DNA of 64,000 bases, taken from contig NZ_CABPSC010000014.1 of assembly GCF_902459585.1 (NCBI RefSeq), positions 62,001 through 126,000 on the forward strand. The letters are read 5' to 3'. The notes beneath the pieces were generated by a model. The model ran no database searches, was not told the origin of the DNA, and saw only the letters and a list, made by a program, of their open reading frames with translations. The stretch is from Pandoraea nosoerga. GTDB taxonomy: Bacteria; Pseudomonadota; Gammaproteobacteria; Burkholderiales; Burkholderiaceae. The position numbers were made by a program, and so were the translations under genes. Shown in pieces: positions 25,612 to 34,123 of the stretch; position 1 is the first letter of the stretch, and every line of letters begins with the position of its first letter.

Positions 25612-26664
25612 TCAGGCGTTGAAGAACAGGCAGTCGCTGCTCGCGAAGCAGGCCTTGAGCGCGCGCCCGGGGGCGTAGCGGCTCGTGTCGTCGCGCGCGA
25701 TGTTCGGGACGTGCGCGACGAGCGTCTCACCGTGTGCGCTCTTGAGCCGAAGCTCGAGCGTGGCGCCGAGATAGATCGTCTGATCCACCGTCACGGGCAA
25801 GGCGGTTTCATTGCCGGCGGGCGCATCGGCCAGCCGCAGGCGTTCGGGACGAATGCCGAGCGTGGTCGCGTCCGCGCCCGCGCCGGCCAGGGCCAGGCGC
25901 TCGCCTTTCGCGGTGATGAAATGGCCGTCATGCACCTGACCGGCGAGGAAATTCATCTTGCCGAGGAAGTTCGCGACAAACGGATTGGCCGGACGTTCGT
26001 AGAGCGCGTCTGCGGTGCCGATCTGCTGCACACGGCCGTCGTGCATCACGGCGAGCCGGTCGGCGATGGCGAGCGCTTCCTCCTGATCGTGCGTGACGAA
26101 GATCGTGGTCAGGCCGAGCCGGCGCTGCAGCGCGCGGATTTCCTCGCGCACTTCGGTGCGCAGCTTGGCGTCGAGATTCGAGAGCGGTTCGTCGAGCAGA
26201 AACACATCGGGCCGGATGGCGAGCGCGCGCGCGATCGCCACGCGTTGCTGCTGGCCGCCCGAGAGCTGGCGCGGGTAGCGCCCGGCGAGTGCGGACAGGC
26301 GCACCATGTCGAGCGCTTCGCGAATGCGCGTGTCGCGCTCGGCGCCCGATAGGCGCCGCATCTCGAGCCCGAACGCCACGTTCTCGGCCACGGTCATGTG
26401 CGGAAACAACGCGTAGCGCTGGAACACCATGCCGGTGTTGCGGCGATGCGGCGGCAGGCGCGAGACTTCCCTGCCGCCGATCCAGATCTCGCCCGCCGTG
26501 GGCTCGACGAAGCCCGCCACCATGCGCAGCGTCGTGGTCTTGCCGCAGCCGCTCGGGCCGAGAAAGGCGACGAGCTCGCCTTCGGCGATCTCCAGCGAGA
26601 AGTCGGCGACGGCGGCGGCATTGCCGTACTGCTTGCGCAGCCCGCGAAGCGAAACGTTGGCCAT
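25612..26664 (-). CDS. ABC transporter ATP-binding protein, PotA-like
   Basis: ATPase of 350 aa: nucleotide-binding domain at residues 1-235 with Walker A GPSGCGKTTTLRM, Q-loop VFQRYALFPHMTV, signature LSGGQQQRVAIARAL, Walker B VFLLDEPLSNLD and switch His in VTHDQEEAL. A C-terminal TOBE domain follows (TTLGIRPERLRLAD and on), typical of PotA/UgpC-type importers. ATG 26664 is separated from the stop of permease II by one base, so translation is coupled. It energises the two PotB/PotC-like permeases of this operon. Confidence 0.92.
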   Translation of the reverse strand: MANVSLRGLRKQYGNAAAVADFSLEIAEGELVAFLGPSGCGKTTTLRMVAGFVEPTAGEIWIGGREVSRLPPHRRNTGMVFQRYALFPHMTVAENVAFGLEMRRLSGAERDTRIREALDMVRLSALAGRYPRQLSGGQQQRVAIARALAIRPDVFLLDEPLSNLDAKLRTEVREEIRALQRRLGLTTIFVTHDQEEALAIADRLAVMHDGRVQQIGTADALYERPANPFVANFLGKMNFLAGQVHDGHFITAKGERLALAGAGADATTLGIRPERLRLADAPAGNETALPVTVDQTIYLGATLELRLKSAHGETLVAHVPNIARDDTSRYAPGRALKACFASSDCLFFNA

Positions 26665-26665
26665 G

Positions 26666-27541
26666 TCAGATCACCTGGCTGAGTTTGACGAAGCGATCGG
26701 TGATCAGCATGACGATGCCGAGCAGCACGATCTGCGCGGCGGAGACGGCCGCGATCGTGGGATCGAGATTGAATTCGAGGTACTGCATGATCGCGATGGG
26801 CAGCGTGGTCTTGCCCGGGCCGACCAGCGGCAGCGTGAGCTCGAGGTTCTCGAACGATACGATGAAGCTGAACAGCACCGCCGCGACGATGGCCGGACGC
26901 AGCATTGGCAGCGTTACGCGCCATAGCGTGCGCCACGGCCCCGCGCCGAGGTTGCGCGCGGCCTCCTCGATGGTGCCGTCGATCTGCGCCAGGCTGGCGC
27001 CGACGAGCCGCATCGTCCACGGAATGGTCAGGCAAACATGTGCGACCACGAGGCCGCCGAAGGTGCCGACGATGTCCGCGTCCAGAAAGTTCTCGGCGCG
27101 CAGATAAAAGAGATAAGTGGCAATGCCCGCCACGATGCCCGGCACGACGAGCGGCAGCAGCAACACGTTGCCGAGCGTGCGACGGCCCGGGAAGCGATAG
27201 CGCGCGAGCGCGAGCGAGGCCGCCACGCCGAGGATCACGCCGCCGATGGCGGCAAAGGCCGCGAGTTTGAGCGAGAGCAGAAAACCGTCCGCGAACGCGG
27301 CGTTGCGCCACGCGTTGAGATACCACGACACCGTGTAGCCGCTGGGCGGGAAGGTGATGATCGCGTCCTTGAAGAAGCTCAGCCACACCACGAAGATCAG
27401 CGGGCTGAGCATGAACAGGTAGATGAGCGTGATGCCGGCGCGCACAGCCCATCGGGCCACGGATGCGCGGCGCGGTCCACCCGCCGGCAACGCGAGCGTG
27501 CTGCCCGCCACCCCACCTGGCTCCATCGAAGTCTGCGTCAT
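26666..27541 (-). CDS. ABC transporter permease, PotC-like (polyamine/opine type)
   Basis: Inner-membrane permease of 291 aa and the first gene of the accessory operon. ATG 27541 follows AAGGACGCCA; an in-frame ATG at 27604 would add a short unlikely leader that overlaps the operators. After about 35 hydrophilic residues come six membrane segments; the EAA loop reads EEAARNLGAGPWRTLWRVTLP. It forms a heterodimer with the permease at 23488-24489. The 5' region carries two 14-bp palindromes, so expression is probably controlled there. Confidence 0.88.
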   Translation of the reverse strand: MTQTSMEPGGVAGSTLALPAGGPRRASVARWAVRAGITLIYLFMLSPLIFVVWLSFFKDAIITFPPSGYTVSWYLNAWRNAAFADGFLLSLKLAAFAAIGGVILGVAASLALARYRFPGRRTLGNVLLLPLVVPGIVAGIATYLFYLRAENFLDADIVGTFGGLVVAHVCLTIPWTMRLVGASLAQIDGTIEEAARNLGAGPWRTLWRVTLPMLRPAIVAAVLFSFIVSFENLELTLPLVGPGKTTLPIAIMQYLEFNLDPTIAAVSAAQIVLLGIVMLITDRFVKLSQVI

Positions 27542-27568
27542 TGGCGTCCTTCCGGCATCGTGGATTCG

Positions 27569-27582
27569 ATGCAAATTTGCAT
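27569..27582. promoter_or_regulatory. Palindromic operator 1, ATGCAAATTTGCAT
   Basis: A perfect 14-bp palindrome, 27 bp upstream of the first ABC gene of the operon. It is AT-rich in a GC-rich genome and shares 13 of 14 bases with operator 2. Confidence 0.7.
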
Positions 27583-27595
27583 TGCACGAAACGTT

Positions 27596-27615
27596 GATAT
27601 GCAAATTAGCATATC
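27596..27615. promoter_or_regulatory. Palindromic operator 2, core ATGCAAATTAGCAT
   Basis: GATATGC-AAATTA-GCATATC; the 14-bp core (27599-27612) starts exactly 30 bp from operator 1, so both face the same side of the helix. A further half-site ATGCAAA is at 27625-27631. The protein that binds is unknown; the LysR regulator of the operon is the first candidate. Confidence 0.7.
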
Positions 27616-27790
27616 AAAATCGACATGCAAACCGGAAAGCTGTCAGGGTTTCAACGGAGACGGGGGCGCCGGTCAGTACGTCGCGATGCCTCGCACAAGG
27701 TGCGAGAGGGCCGTTCGGTGCGCGCAGCAGGCGCGCCGCGCATGGAACGGCTGCGAGGGCGGTGCAACGCCTGCTTACGACCGAACCCGC

Positions 27791-27838
27791 GAAGCCGTGA
27801 AGCCGCGAAGCCGCGAAGCCGCGAAGCCGCGAAGCCGC
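27791..27838. repeat. Six 8-bp tandem repeats (GAAGCCGC)
   Basis: Six units in a row, five identical and the first with T at the last base (GAAGCCGT). The array lies 22 bp past the miaA stop. Confidence 0.85.
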
Positions 27839-27859
27839 GGAGGGCGGGCCGCGAGGCGT

Positions 27860-28843
27860 TCAGTCTTGCCAGAGGGCGCGCACGGTCGCGAGCGCGCGTG
27901 GTAGGGCGTCGGGGGCGGTGCAGTCGACGACGTGGCGCTCGGGCATCGAGCGCAGCCACGTGAGCTGGCGCTTGCACAACTGGCGCGTGGCGAAGATGCC
28001 CTTGTCGCGCATGGTGTCGTAGTCGGTCTGGCCGTCGAGGTATTCCCACACCTGGCGATAGCCGACGCAGCGCATGGAGGGCAAGCCGGGATCGAGATCG
28101 CCGCGCGCGCGCAGGCGCGCCACTTCCTCGACGAAGCCGGCCGCGAGCATGGCGCGAAAGCGCTCGGCGATGCGTGCGTGCAGAACCGAGCGGTCGCCCG
28201 GCTCGAGCGCGACGGGCACGAAAGTGGGCGCTAGAGCAGGCGCTCGGGCGGCCACTCCGGCGGGCGCATTGCCGTCCTGCGGCGTCGGCGCCTGTTCCGC
28301 CAGCCACTGCGACATCGCTTTGCCCGTCAGCGCGAAGATCTCCAGCGCGCGCTGGATGCGTTGCGAGTCGTTCGGCGCGAGGCGCGCGGCCGTCACCGGA
28401 TCGACCGACGCGAGGCGCGCGTGCATGGCAGGCCAGCCTACGCGCGCGGCATCTTCGTTGAGCTGCGTGCGCACGGCCGCATCGGCGCGGGGCAGCGGCG
28501 AGAGGCCTTGCGTGAGCGCCTTGTAGTAGAGCATCGTGCCGCCGACGAGCAGCGGGCGCCGTCCGCGTGCGGCGATCTCGCCGACGAGTCGCAGCGCGTC
28601 CTCGCGGAACTGCGCGGCGCAATAGGCGTCGCGCGGATCGATGATGTCGATCAGGTGATGCGGGACCGCGGCGAGTTCGGCGGCGCTTGGCTTGGCCGTG
28701 CCGATGTCCATCTCGCGATAGACGAGCGCGGAGTCCACGCTGATGATCTCGAGCGGGGTGTCCCGCGCGAGCGCGAGGGCCGCGGCGGTCTTGCCGGAGG
28801 CCGTCGGACCCAGCAGACAGACGATCGGGGGAGATGCCTTCAT
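27860..28843 (-). CDS. miaA: tRNA dimethylallyltransferase
   Basis: Adds a dimethylallyl group to N6 of A37 in tRNAs reading codons that start with U. The 327-aa protein has the P-loop [55 protein letters not shown] and the C-terminal [15 protein letters not shown]. The length matches the family. It begins 7 bp after mutL ends, the same mutL-miaA order as in E. coli, and is read from the mutL promoter. Confidence 0.97.
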   Translation of the reverse strand: MKASPPIVCLLGPTASGKTAAALALARDTPLEIISVDSALVYREMDIGTAKPSAAELAAVPHHLIDIIDPRDAYCAAQFREDALRLVGEIAARGRRPLLVGGTMLYYKALTQGLSPLPRADAAVRTQLNEDAARVGWPAMHARLASVDPVTAARLAPNDSQRIQRALEIFALTGKAMSQWLAEQAPTPQDGNAPAGVAARAPALAPTFVPVALEPGDRSVLHARIAERFRAMLAAGFVEEVARLRARGDLDPGLPSMRCVGYRQVWEYLDGQTDYDTMRDKGIFATRQLCKRQLTWLRSMPERHVVDCTAPDALPRALATVRALWQD

Positions 28844-28850
28844 GAACCGC

Positions 28851-30959
28851 TCAACGTCCGCGCATGAACAGCTTGTCGAGGTCGCCGAGCGTGAGCTGGT
28901 ACCAGGTGGGGCGGCCGTGATTGCACTGGTCGGCGCGCTCGGTGGCTTCCATCTGGCGCAGCAGCGCGTTCATCTCCTCGTGCGTGAGGCGGCGATTCGC
29001 GCGCACGGCCGTGTGGCAGGCGAGCGTGCCGAGCAGTTCGTGCTGGCGTTCCGTGAGCACGCGCGAGCCGCCGTACTGGCGCAGATCGGCGAGCACCGCG
29101 CGCGCGAGCGCCTGAACGTCCGCACCGTCGAGCAGGGCCGGAATGGCGCGCACGGCGAGCGTGGTCGGCGACATGGCGGCCAGGTCGAAGCCGAGCGCGG
29201 TGAGCGTCTCCCGGTGCTCCTCGGCGGTGCCGATCTCAATCGGGTCGGCGAAGAACGTCACCGGAATGAGCAACGGCTGCACCGGCACGCTGCGCGCCAC
29301 GAGGGCCTGCTTGAAGCGCTCGTAGAGGATGCGCTCGTGTGCGGCGTGCATGTCGACGAGCACGAGGCCGTGGGCGTTCTGCGCAAGGATGTAGATGCCG
29401 TGCAACTGCCCCAGCGCGAAGCCGAGCGGCTGATCGAGCGCCATGGCCTCGGCGCTGCCGGCCGGCGCCGCGGTGCTGCCCGCTGCGCCGGCGAGGCCGA
29501 TGCCGTCGGCCGGCAGTGAACCGTCGCGCGCAGTGGCGCTGCTATAGGTCGGCGCGGGTACGTCCGTGACGCCCGGCTGGCCATACGGGCGCGGCGCGGG
29601 CGGTGCGGCCCGGCCGAACAGGTTGTCGTAGACGGACAGCGGCTGCGCGACCGGCAGCGTGCCTTGCTGCATGCGCGGTGTCCAACTGGCGCCGCCCGGC
29701 ATGCCGGCGCTGCCGGCCGACCGCGCGCTGCCGAACATGGGGCTCGCAGCGCCCGGCCCGGCGGCGAGTCCGCCAGCATCGGTCAGATGCGCGGCATGCG
29801 ATGCCCCGCCGCTGCCGGCCGCACGCGCGAGCGCACGCTGCACCGCGTGGAACACGAACTGATGAACGCTGCGGGCGTCGCGAAAGCGCACTTCGATCTT
29901 CGACGGATGGACGTTCACGTCCACCAACTGCGGCGGCAGCTCGAAGTACAGCACGTAGGCAGGATAGCGGTCGCCGTGAAGCACGTCCTCGTAGGCGGCG
30001 CGAACGGCGTGCGTGAGCAGTTTGTCGCGCACGAAGCGGCCGTTCACGAAGAAGAACTGCTGGTCGGCGCGGCCGCGGCTCGCCGTGGGCAGGCCAACGA
30101 AGCCCGACAGACGCAGGTCGCCGGCGCCTTCGTCGAGCGCGAGGTGCGCGTCGGCGAAGTCGCTGCCGAGCACGCGCTTGACGCGCGTGGCGGCGTCCGA
30201 GGCGTTCCAGTGTTCGACCGCGCGGTTGTTGTGCAGGATCGAGAAGCCGACGTCCGGACGCGCGAGCGCGCTGCGGCGAATGACGTCCATGCAGTGCCCG
30301 AATTCCGTTTGCTCGGTCTTCAGGAATTTGCGGCGCGCCGGGGTGTTGAAGTACAGGTCGCGCACGTCGACGGTCGTGCCCACGGGGCCGGCTGCAGGCG
30401 TGAGCGCGCCGGTGTTGCCGTCGATGGCGGTGGCATGCGGGGCATCCGCCTGACGGCTCGAGAGCGTGAGCTGCGCCACCGAGGCGATGGAGGCAAGTGC
30501 TTCACCGCGAAATCCGAGTGTCAGCACCGACTCGAGTTCGTCGAGCGTGCGGATCTTGCTCGTGGCGTGCCGGGTAAGCGCGAGCGGCAACTGGTCGGCG
30601 GACATGCCGCCGCCGTCGTCCGTGATCGCAATGCGGCGCACGCCGCCTTCTTCCAGCTTGATCTGGAGCGCCCGCGCGCCGGCGTCCAGCGCGTTCTCGA
30701 GCAATTCCTTGACTACCGACGCGGGACGTTCGACCACCTCGCCGGCGGCGATCTGGCTGATGAGCTGATCGGGGAGAACGCGGATCGGGCGCGCCGGCGC
30801 CAGGCCCGCCGGCATGGGGCCGGGACGGCGCTCGGGAACGTCGGCAGAAAGGTCGGCAGAAAGGTCGGCGGCCGCGCCAGGGGCGGCGGCCGAAGCGGCG
30901 TCAGCGGGCGCGGTGGCCCGGGCTGGCGAGGCGGAGGCGGAGGTGGGGGTCGCGGACAT
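28851..30959 (-). CDS. mutL: DNA mismatch repair protein MutL
   Basis: ATPase that couples MutS to strand incision in mismatch repair. Start taken at ATG 30959 (702 aa). About 60 low-complexity Ala/Ser-rich residues, including a repeated SAD motif from a 12-bp DNA repeat, precede the GHKL ATPase domain: [21 protein letters not shown] (in part), [30 protein letters not shown]. The linker (about 365-500) is Ala/Pro/Gly-rich. The C-terminal dimer domain ends with [12 protein letters not shown] and [19 protein letters not shown] stands 7 nt before this ATG; in-frame ATGs at 30968 and 30992 lack ribosome sites, so the start is uncertain. Confidence 0.95.
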   Translation of the reverse strand: MSATPTSASASPARATAPADAASAAAPGAAADLSADLSADVPERRPGPMPAGLAPARPIRVLPDQLISQIAAGEVVERPASVVKELLENALDAGARALQIKLEEGGVRRIAITDDGGGMSADQLPLALTRHATSKIRTLDELESVLTLGFRGEALASIASVAQLTLSSRQADAPHATAIDGNTGALTPAAGPVGTTVDVRDLYFNTPARRKFLKTEQTEFGHCMDVIRRSALARPDVGFSILHNNRAVEHWNASDAATRVKRVLGSDFADAHLALDEGAGDLRLSGFVGLPTASRGRADQQFFFVNGRFVRDKLLTHAVRAAYEDVLHGDRYPAYVLYFELPPQLVDVNVHPSKIEVRFRDARSVHQFVFHAVQRALARAAGSGGASHAAHLTDAGGLAAGPGAASPMFGSARSAGSAGMPGGASWTPRMQQGTLPVAQPLSVYDNLFGRAAPPAPRPYGQPGVTDVPAPTYSSATARDGSLPADGIGLAGAAGSTAAPAGSAEAMALDQPLGFALGQLHGIYILAQNAHGLVLVDMHAAHERILYERFKQALVARSVPVQPLLIPVTFFADPIEIGTAEEHRETLTALGFDLAAMSPTTLAVRAIPALLDGADVQALARAVLADLRQYGGSRVLTERQHELLGTLACHTAVRANRRLTHEEMNALLRQMEATERADQCNHGRPTWYQLTLGDLDKLFMRGR

Positions 30960-31246
30960 GGGAACCATTATAAAGGCTGCCCTCAAACACATAAGCCGAC
31001 CGACGTTTTAACCTGTAATACCGTTAGAATCCGACGCATTCCTGTCATGGGAGCGTTCGGGCATTCCGGGCATCCGAGGGCATCCGAGGGCATTCGGGGG
31101 CGAAATGCTGCCGCGCTCGATTCCCCATGTCCGACGCTAGCCGACTGTCATGGGGACTTAACGACGCCCGATGTGCGCGCTGGTATGATGCGAGTCGTCG
31201 CGAGCCCGTGGGGACGGGCCGGCGTCCTTTATCTTGAGGAATCGTC
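30960..31246. other. Divergent spacer mutL/dedA with short repeats
   Basis: It contains the mutL -10 box at 30967-30972 (minus strand) and an AT-richer stretch near 31005-31030 (TTAGAAT at 31024-31030 could be a plus-strand -10). Imperfect 10-bp repeats CATCCGAGGG occupy 31071-31100. No gene is seen. Confidence 0.55.
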
Positions 31247-31915
31247 TTGGATACTTTGGTGCAGTTGCTGGAGATGGTGCTCCACATCGATAAACATCTG
31301 GGCGTGTTTATCGATCAGTACGGAAACTGGGTGTATCTGTTCCTTTTCATGATCGTGTTCGTGGAAACGGGGCTGGTGCTCTTTCCGTTCCTTCCGGGCG
31401 ATTCCCTGCTGTTCATCGGCGGCGCCTTTGCCGCCACCGGCGCCATGGACCCGTGGCTGCTGGGCGTGCTGCTCTTTGTCGCGGCCGTGACCGGCAACAC
31501 CCTCAATTACTGGATCGGCTCGAAGATCGGGCCGCGCGTGTACGAGAAGAACTGGCGCTTTCTCGATCGCGACGCGCTGCGCAAGACCCATGACTTCTAC
31601 GAGCACCACGGCGGCAAGACGATCGTGATGGCGCGCTTCGTGCCGGTGGTGCGCACCTTCGCGCCGTTCGTGGCGGGTGTATCGGCCATGTCGTGGGCGC
31701 GCTTTCAGCTCTACAACGTGCTTGGCGCCGCGATCTGGGTGGTGCTGCTCGTGGGCGGCGGCTATCTGTTCGGCAACCTGCCGGTCGTCAAGCAGTACCT
31801 GAACATCATCGTGCTGGTCGGCATCTCGGCCGCGGTGGTGCCCATCGCCCTCGGCGCACTGTGGAAGGTGCTCACGCGCGGCCGCCGGCGCGTGCCGCAA
31901 GGCCAGGGCGAGTAA
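31247..31915 (+). CDS. DedA-family membrane protein
   Basis: Inner-membrane protein of 222 aa; DedA (SNARE-associated/VTT) proteins are proposed flippases or proton-dependent transporters for undecaprenyl phosphate or phospholipids. The TTG start at 31247 follows GAGGAA at good spacing, and no ATG offers the same. Family motifs: ETGLVLFPFLPGDSLLF with the conserved acidic residue and FLPG, GNTLNYWIG, HHGGKTIVMARFVPVVRTFAPFVAG (in part) with the essential Arg residues, and YNVLGAAIWV. A basic tail ends the protein. It is a single gene. Confidence 0.92.
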   Translation: MDTLVQLLEMVLHIDKHLGVFIDQYGNWVYLFLFMIVFVETGLVLFPFLPGDSLLFIGGAFAATGAMDPWLLGVLLFVAAVTGNTLNYWIGSKIGPRVYEKNWRFLDRDALRKTHDFYEHHGGKTIVMARFVPVVRTFAPFVAGVSAMSWARFQLYNVLGAAIWVVLLVGGGYLFGNLPVVKQYLNIIVLVGISAAVVPIALGALWKVLTRGRRRVPQGQGE

Positions 31916-32124
31916 GTCCGCTGCGGATCGGCGCGACGCGAAGCCGTCGCTTCCGAAAGACTCCTGCAGCAAACATGGCGCGTTCCGTCTGAAGCGCTTC
32001 CCAAAAGCTGGCCATGACGCCAATGCCCGGGAGGCAGTTCATGGCCGGGCGCGCCATTTTCTTGCGAGCGGCGCCGGCATCGGCGCGCACCGCGCCGCCC
32101 TCCCGCGCCGTTCTCACGCCCTTC

Positions 32125-33579
32125 TCACGCCGTTCGGTTTTTCGCAATGGGCGGGTTCTTGGCGAAGTACGCCTTGATGCCCCTGAGCAACGCGTTGGCG
32201 AGCCGGTCCTGATAGGCGGGATCGTTCAGATAGCTCTCTTCCTTCGGGTTGCTGATGAACGCCGTCTCCACGAGCACCGATGGAATGTCGGGCGCCTTGA
32301 GCACGGCGAACGCGGCCTGTTCCACGTTCTTGCTGTGCAGCCGGTCCGCCACCGTGCCGATCTCGGCGAGCAGCGCGGTGCCAAAAACCTTGCTGTCGCG
32401 GATCTGCGCGGTCGTCGACATGTCGAGCAGCGCGTGTGCGACGGCACGGTCATTGGTCTTGATGTTGACCCCGCCGATCAGGTCGGAAGCGTTCTGCGTC
32501 TTTTCGAGCAGGCGCGCCGTGGCGCTCGTGGCACCGCGCTCGGACAGCGCGAACACGGACGCGCCGTTGGCCGACGGCGACGTGAACGCATCGGCGTGAA
32601 TCGACATGAACAGATCGGCGTCCACGCGGCGCGCCTTCTGCACGCGCACGCCGAGCGGCACGAAGAAGTCCGCGTCGCGGGTCATCATTGCGCGCATGTT
32701 GGGCTGCGCATCGATCTTCTCGCGCAGGCGCTTGGCGATTTGCAGCACGACCACTTTCTCGTATGTGCCCGCGCTGCCGATCGCGCCCGGATCTTCCCCG
32801 CCGTGGCCGGGGTCGATGGCGATGGTGAGCAGGCGCGCAGTCTTCGGCCCGCGAGCGGGCGCCGGCGCAGGCAGGCCGTCGTCATCGTCCTTGCGCTGCG
32901 CGAGAGGCGGCGCCTTGTCCTGCGTGGAAGCGCCGGCCGACGGACCAGGGCGCGACGGACGCGAACCGGGCTCGCGCTGCGCGTAGCGCTGGAAGAATGC
33001 CTCGCTCTCGTCGGTGCTCGGCGTGCCGGCGCCAGAAGACGGCGGCGGGTTCTGCGCCAGCGCCTCGGCCTTGTGTCCCGACTTGGCGAGCAGCTCCATG
33101 AGCGGATCGGGTTCGACGGCCGGGTAGAGATCGAACACCGTGCGGTACTTGTAGCCCGCAACGGGGGGCAGCGTGAACGACTGCGGCTTCACGCCGGCCT
33201 TCAGGTCGAACACCATGCGTACCACGCCGGGCTTGAACTGGCCCACGCGCACCTGGATGATCTGCGGGTCGTTCGGCTGGATCTTGGAGACGAGGTCGCG
33301 CAGCGCAGGGCTCAGATCCACTTCGTCGAGATCGATCACGAAGCGGTTCGGGCTCTCCATCAACTGCTGCTGAAACTTGACCGGGTTGTCGGTCTCGAGG
33401 GTGACCCGCGTGTAGTCGCGCGCCGGCCACACGCGCACGGCGACGATGGCATTGGCGCGGGCGAGGCGAGGGCCGGTGAGGGCGAGCACGAGGGTGGAGG
33501 CCCCGGCACGCAGCGCGCGGCGTCGGCCGGCATTGGGCGATGAGGCGTCGTCGGTTCGGGCGAAGCGTTTGATCAGCAT
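32125..33579 (-). CDS. amiC: N-acetylmuramoyl-L-alanine amidase (AmiC-like)
   Basis: Cleaves the amide bond between MurNAc and the stem peptide, needed for daughter-cell separation. The 484-aa protein has a twin-arginine type export signal (GRRRALRAGASTLVLAL ... LARA), an AMIN domain at about residues 40-150 that targets the septum, a Pro/Ser-rich linker (about 175-240), and a zinc amidase_3 domain: IAIDPGHGGEDPGAIG, FMSIHADAF, VETAFISNPKEE with the catalytic Glu. ATG 33579 overlaps the end of tsaE by 7 bp; the longer open frame is unsupported. The tsaE-amiC pair is common in betaproteobacteria. Confidence 0.94.
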   Translation of the reverse strand: MLIKRFARTDDASSPNAGRRRALRAGASTLVLALTGPRLARANAIVAVRVWPARDYTRVTLETDNPVKFQQQLMESPNRFVIDLDEVDLSPALRDLVSKIQPNDPQIIQVRVGQFKPGVVRMVFDLKAGVKPQSFTLPPVAGYKYRTVFDLYPAVEPDPLMELLAKSGHKAEALAQNPPPSSGAGTPSTDESEAFFQRYAQREPGSRPSRPGPSAGASTQDKAPPLAQRKDDDDGLPAPAPARGPKTARLLTIAIDPGHGGEDPGAIGSAGTYEKVVVLQIAKRLREKIDAQPNMRAMMTRDADFFVPLGVRVQKARRVDADLFMSIHADAFTSPSANGASVFALSERGATSATARLLEKTQNASDLIGGVNIKTNDRAVAHALLDMSTTAQIRDSKVFGTALLAEIGTVADRLHSKNVEQAAFAVLKAPDIPSVLVETAFISNPKEESYLNDPAYQDRLANALLRGIKAYFAKNPPIAKNRTA

Positions 33580-34106
33580 GAGTTCAGGCAAGCAAGACCG
33601 GCCGGCGTGTAGGCGCTCGTCGTCAGACGGCGGCTGTTGCCGACAGGTTCCAGGCAAAGGCGCAAATCGGGCGTGCCCAGCAGGTCTTCCGCCTTTTCGG
33701 GCCATTCGACCAGGCACAGGGCGTCGCCCGCGAAATGCTCGCGAAAGCCCGTGTCGTGCCATTCGGCCGGATCGTCGAAGCGGTACAGGTCGAAATGATA
33801 GACCGGCAACACGCCGTGCGGTGTGTCGATGTTGTACGGTTCACACAGCGCGTAGGTAGGGCTCTTCACGCGCCCCGTGTGGCCGAGCGCGCGCAGCAGC
33901 GCCCGCACGAGCGTGGTTTTCCCCGCGCCGAGGTCGCCCGAGAGCTGCACGTGCAGTCCGGCGTGCGCGGCATCGGTATGCGCCATGCGCGCCACGATGA
34001 CGCGTGCGAGCGCCGCGGCGAAGGCCTCGGTGGCGGCTTCGTCCGGCAGCGCGAAGATGCGCTCGCCCAGCGGGGGCGGCGCCGAGGAATCGGGCATGGC
34101 GGGCAT
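33573..34106 (-). CDS. tsaE: tRNA threonylcarbamoyladenosine biosynthesis protein TsaE
   Basis: ATPase of the TsaBDE complex that makes t6A37 in tRNAs reading ANN codons. The 177-aa protein has Walker A GDLGAGKTTLVRALL, the motif VKSPTYALCEPY, HFDLYRFDDPAEW and LVEWPEKAEDLL, all family signatures. Start at ATG 34106 or the in-frame ATG 34097 (MPDSSAPP); neither has a clear Shine-Dalgarno. The stop lies inside the start of amiC. It diverges from queG with only 17 bp between the start codons. Confidence 0.95.
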   Translation of the reverse strand: MPAMPDSSAPPPLGERIFALPDEAATEAFAAALARVIVARMAHTDAAHAGLHVQLSGDLGAGKTTLVRALLRALGHTGRVKSPTYALCEPYNIDTPHGVLPVYHFDLYRFDDPAEWHDTGFREHFAGDALCLVEWPEKAEDLLGTPDLRLCLEPVGNSRRLTTSAYTPAGLACLNSC

Positions 34107-34110
34107 TGCG

Positions 34111-34116
34111 TAAAAT
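34111..34116 (+). promoter_or_regulatory. -10 box TAAAAT 7 nt before queG start
   Basis: TAAAAT is followed by GGAGGGG and then the ATG of queG. If used, transcription would begin at or next to the A of the ATG. No clear -35 is seen. Confidence 0.45.
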
Positions 34117-34123
34117 GGAGGGG

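Larger units (their letters stand above)
27542..27859. other. 318-bp divergent-free spacer between miaA end and the ABC operon start
   Basis: No gene is supported here. Its AT-rich end (27565-27630) holds two palindromic operators and a half-site next to the operon start. The middle has nothing I can name. The end near miaA holds a six-copy 8-bp repeat. Confidence 0.7.

Noticed and set aside
27791-27838. Short CRISPR-like array
   Set aside because: The 8-bp units are contiguous without spacers and no cas gene is in the window.
32010-32046. GGCCATGA/TCATGGCC inverted repeat in the dedA-amiC spacer as a terminator
   Set aside because: The loop is over 20 nt and no T run follows directly; too weak to call.
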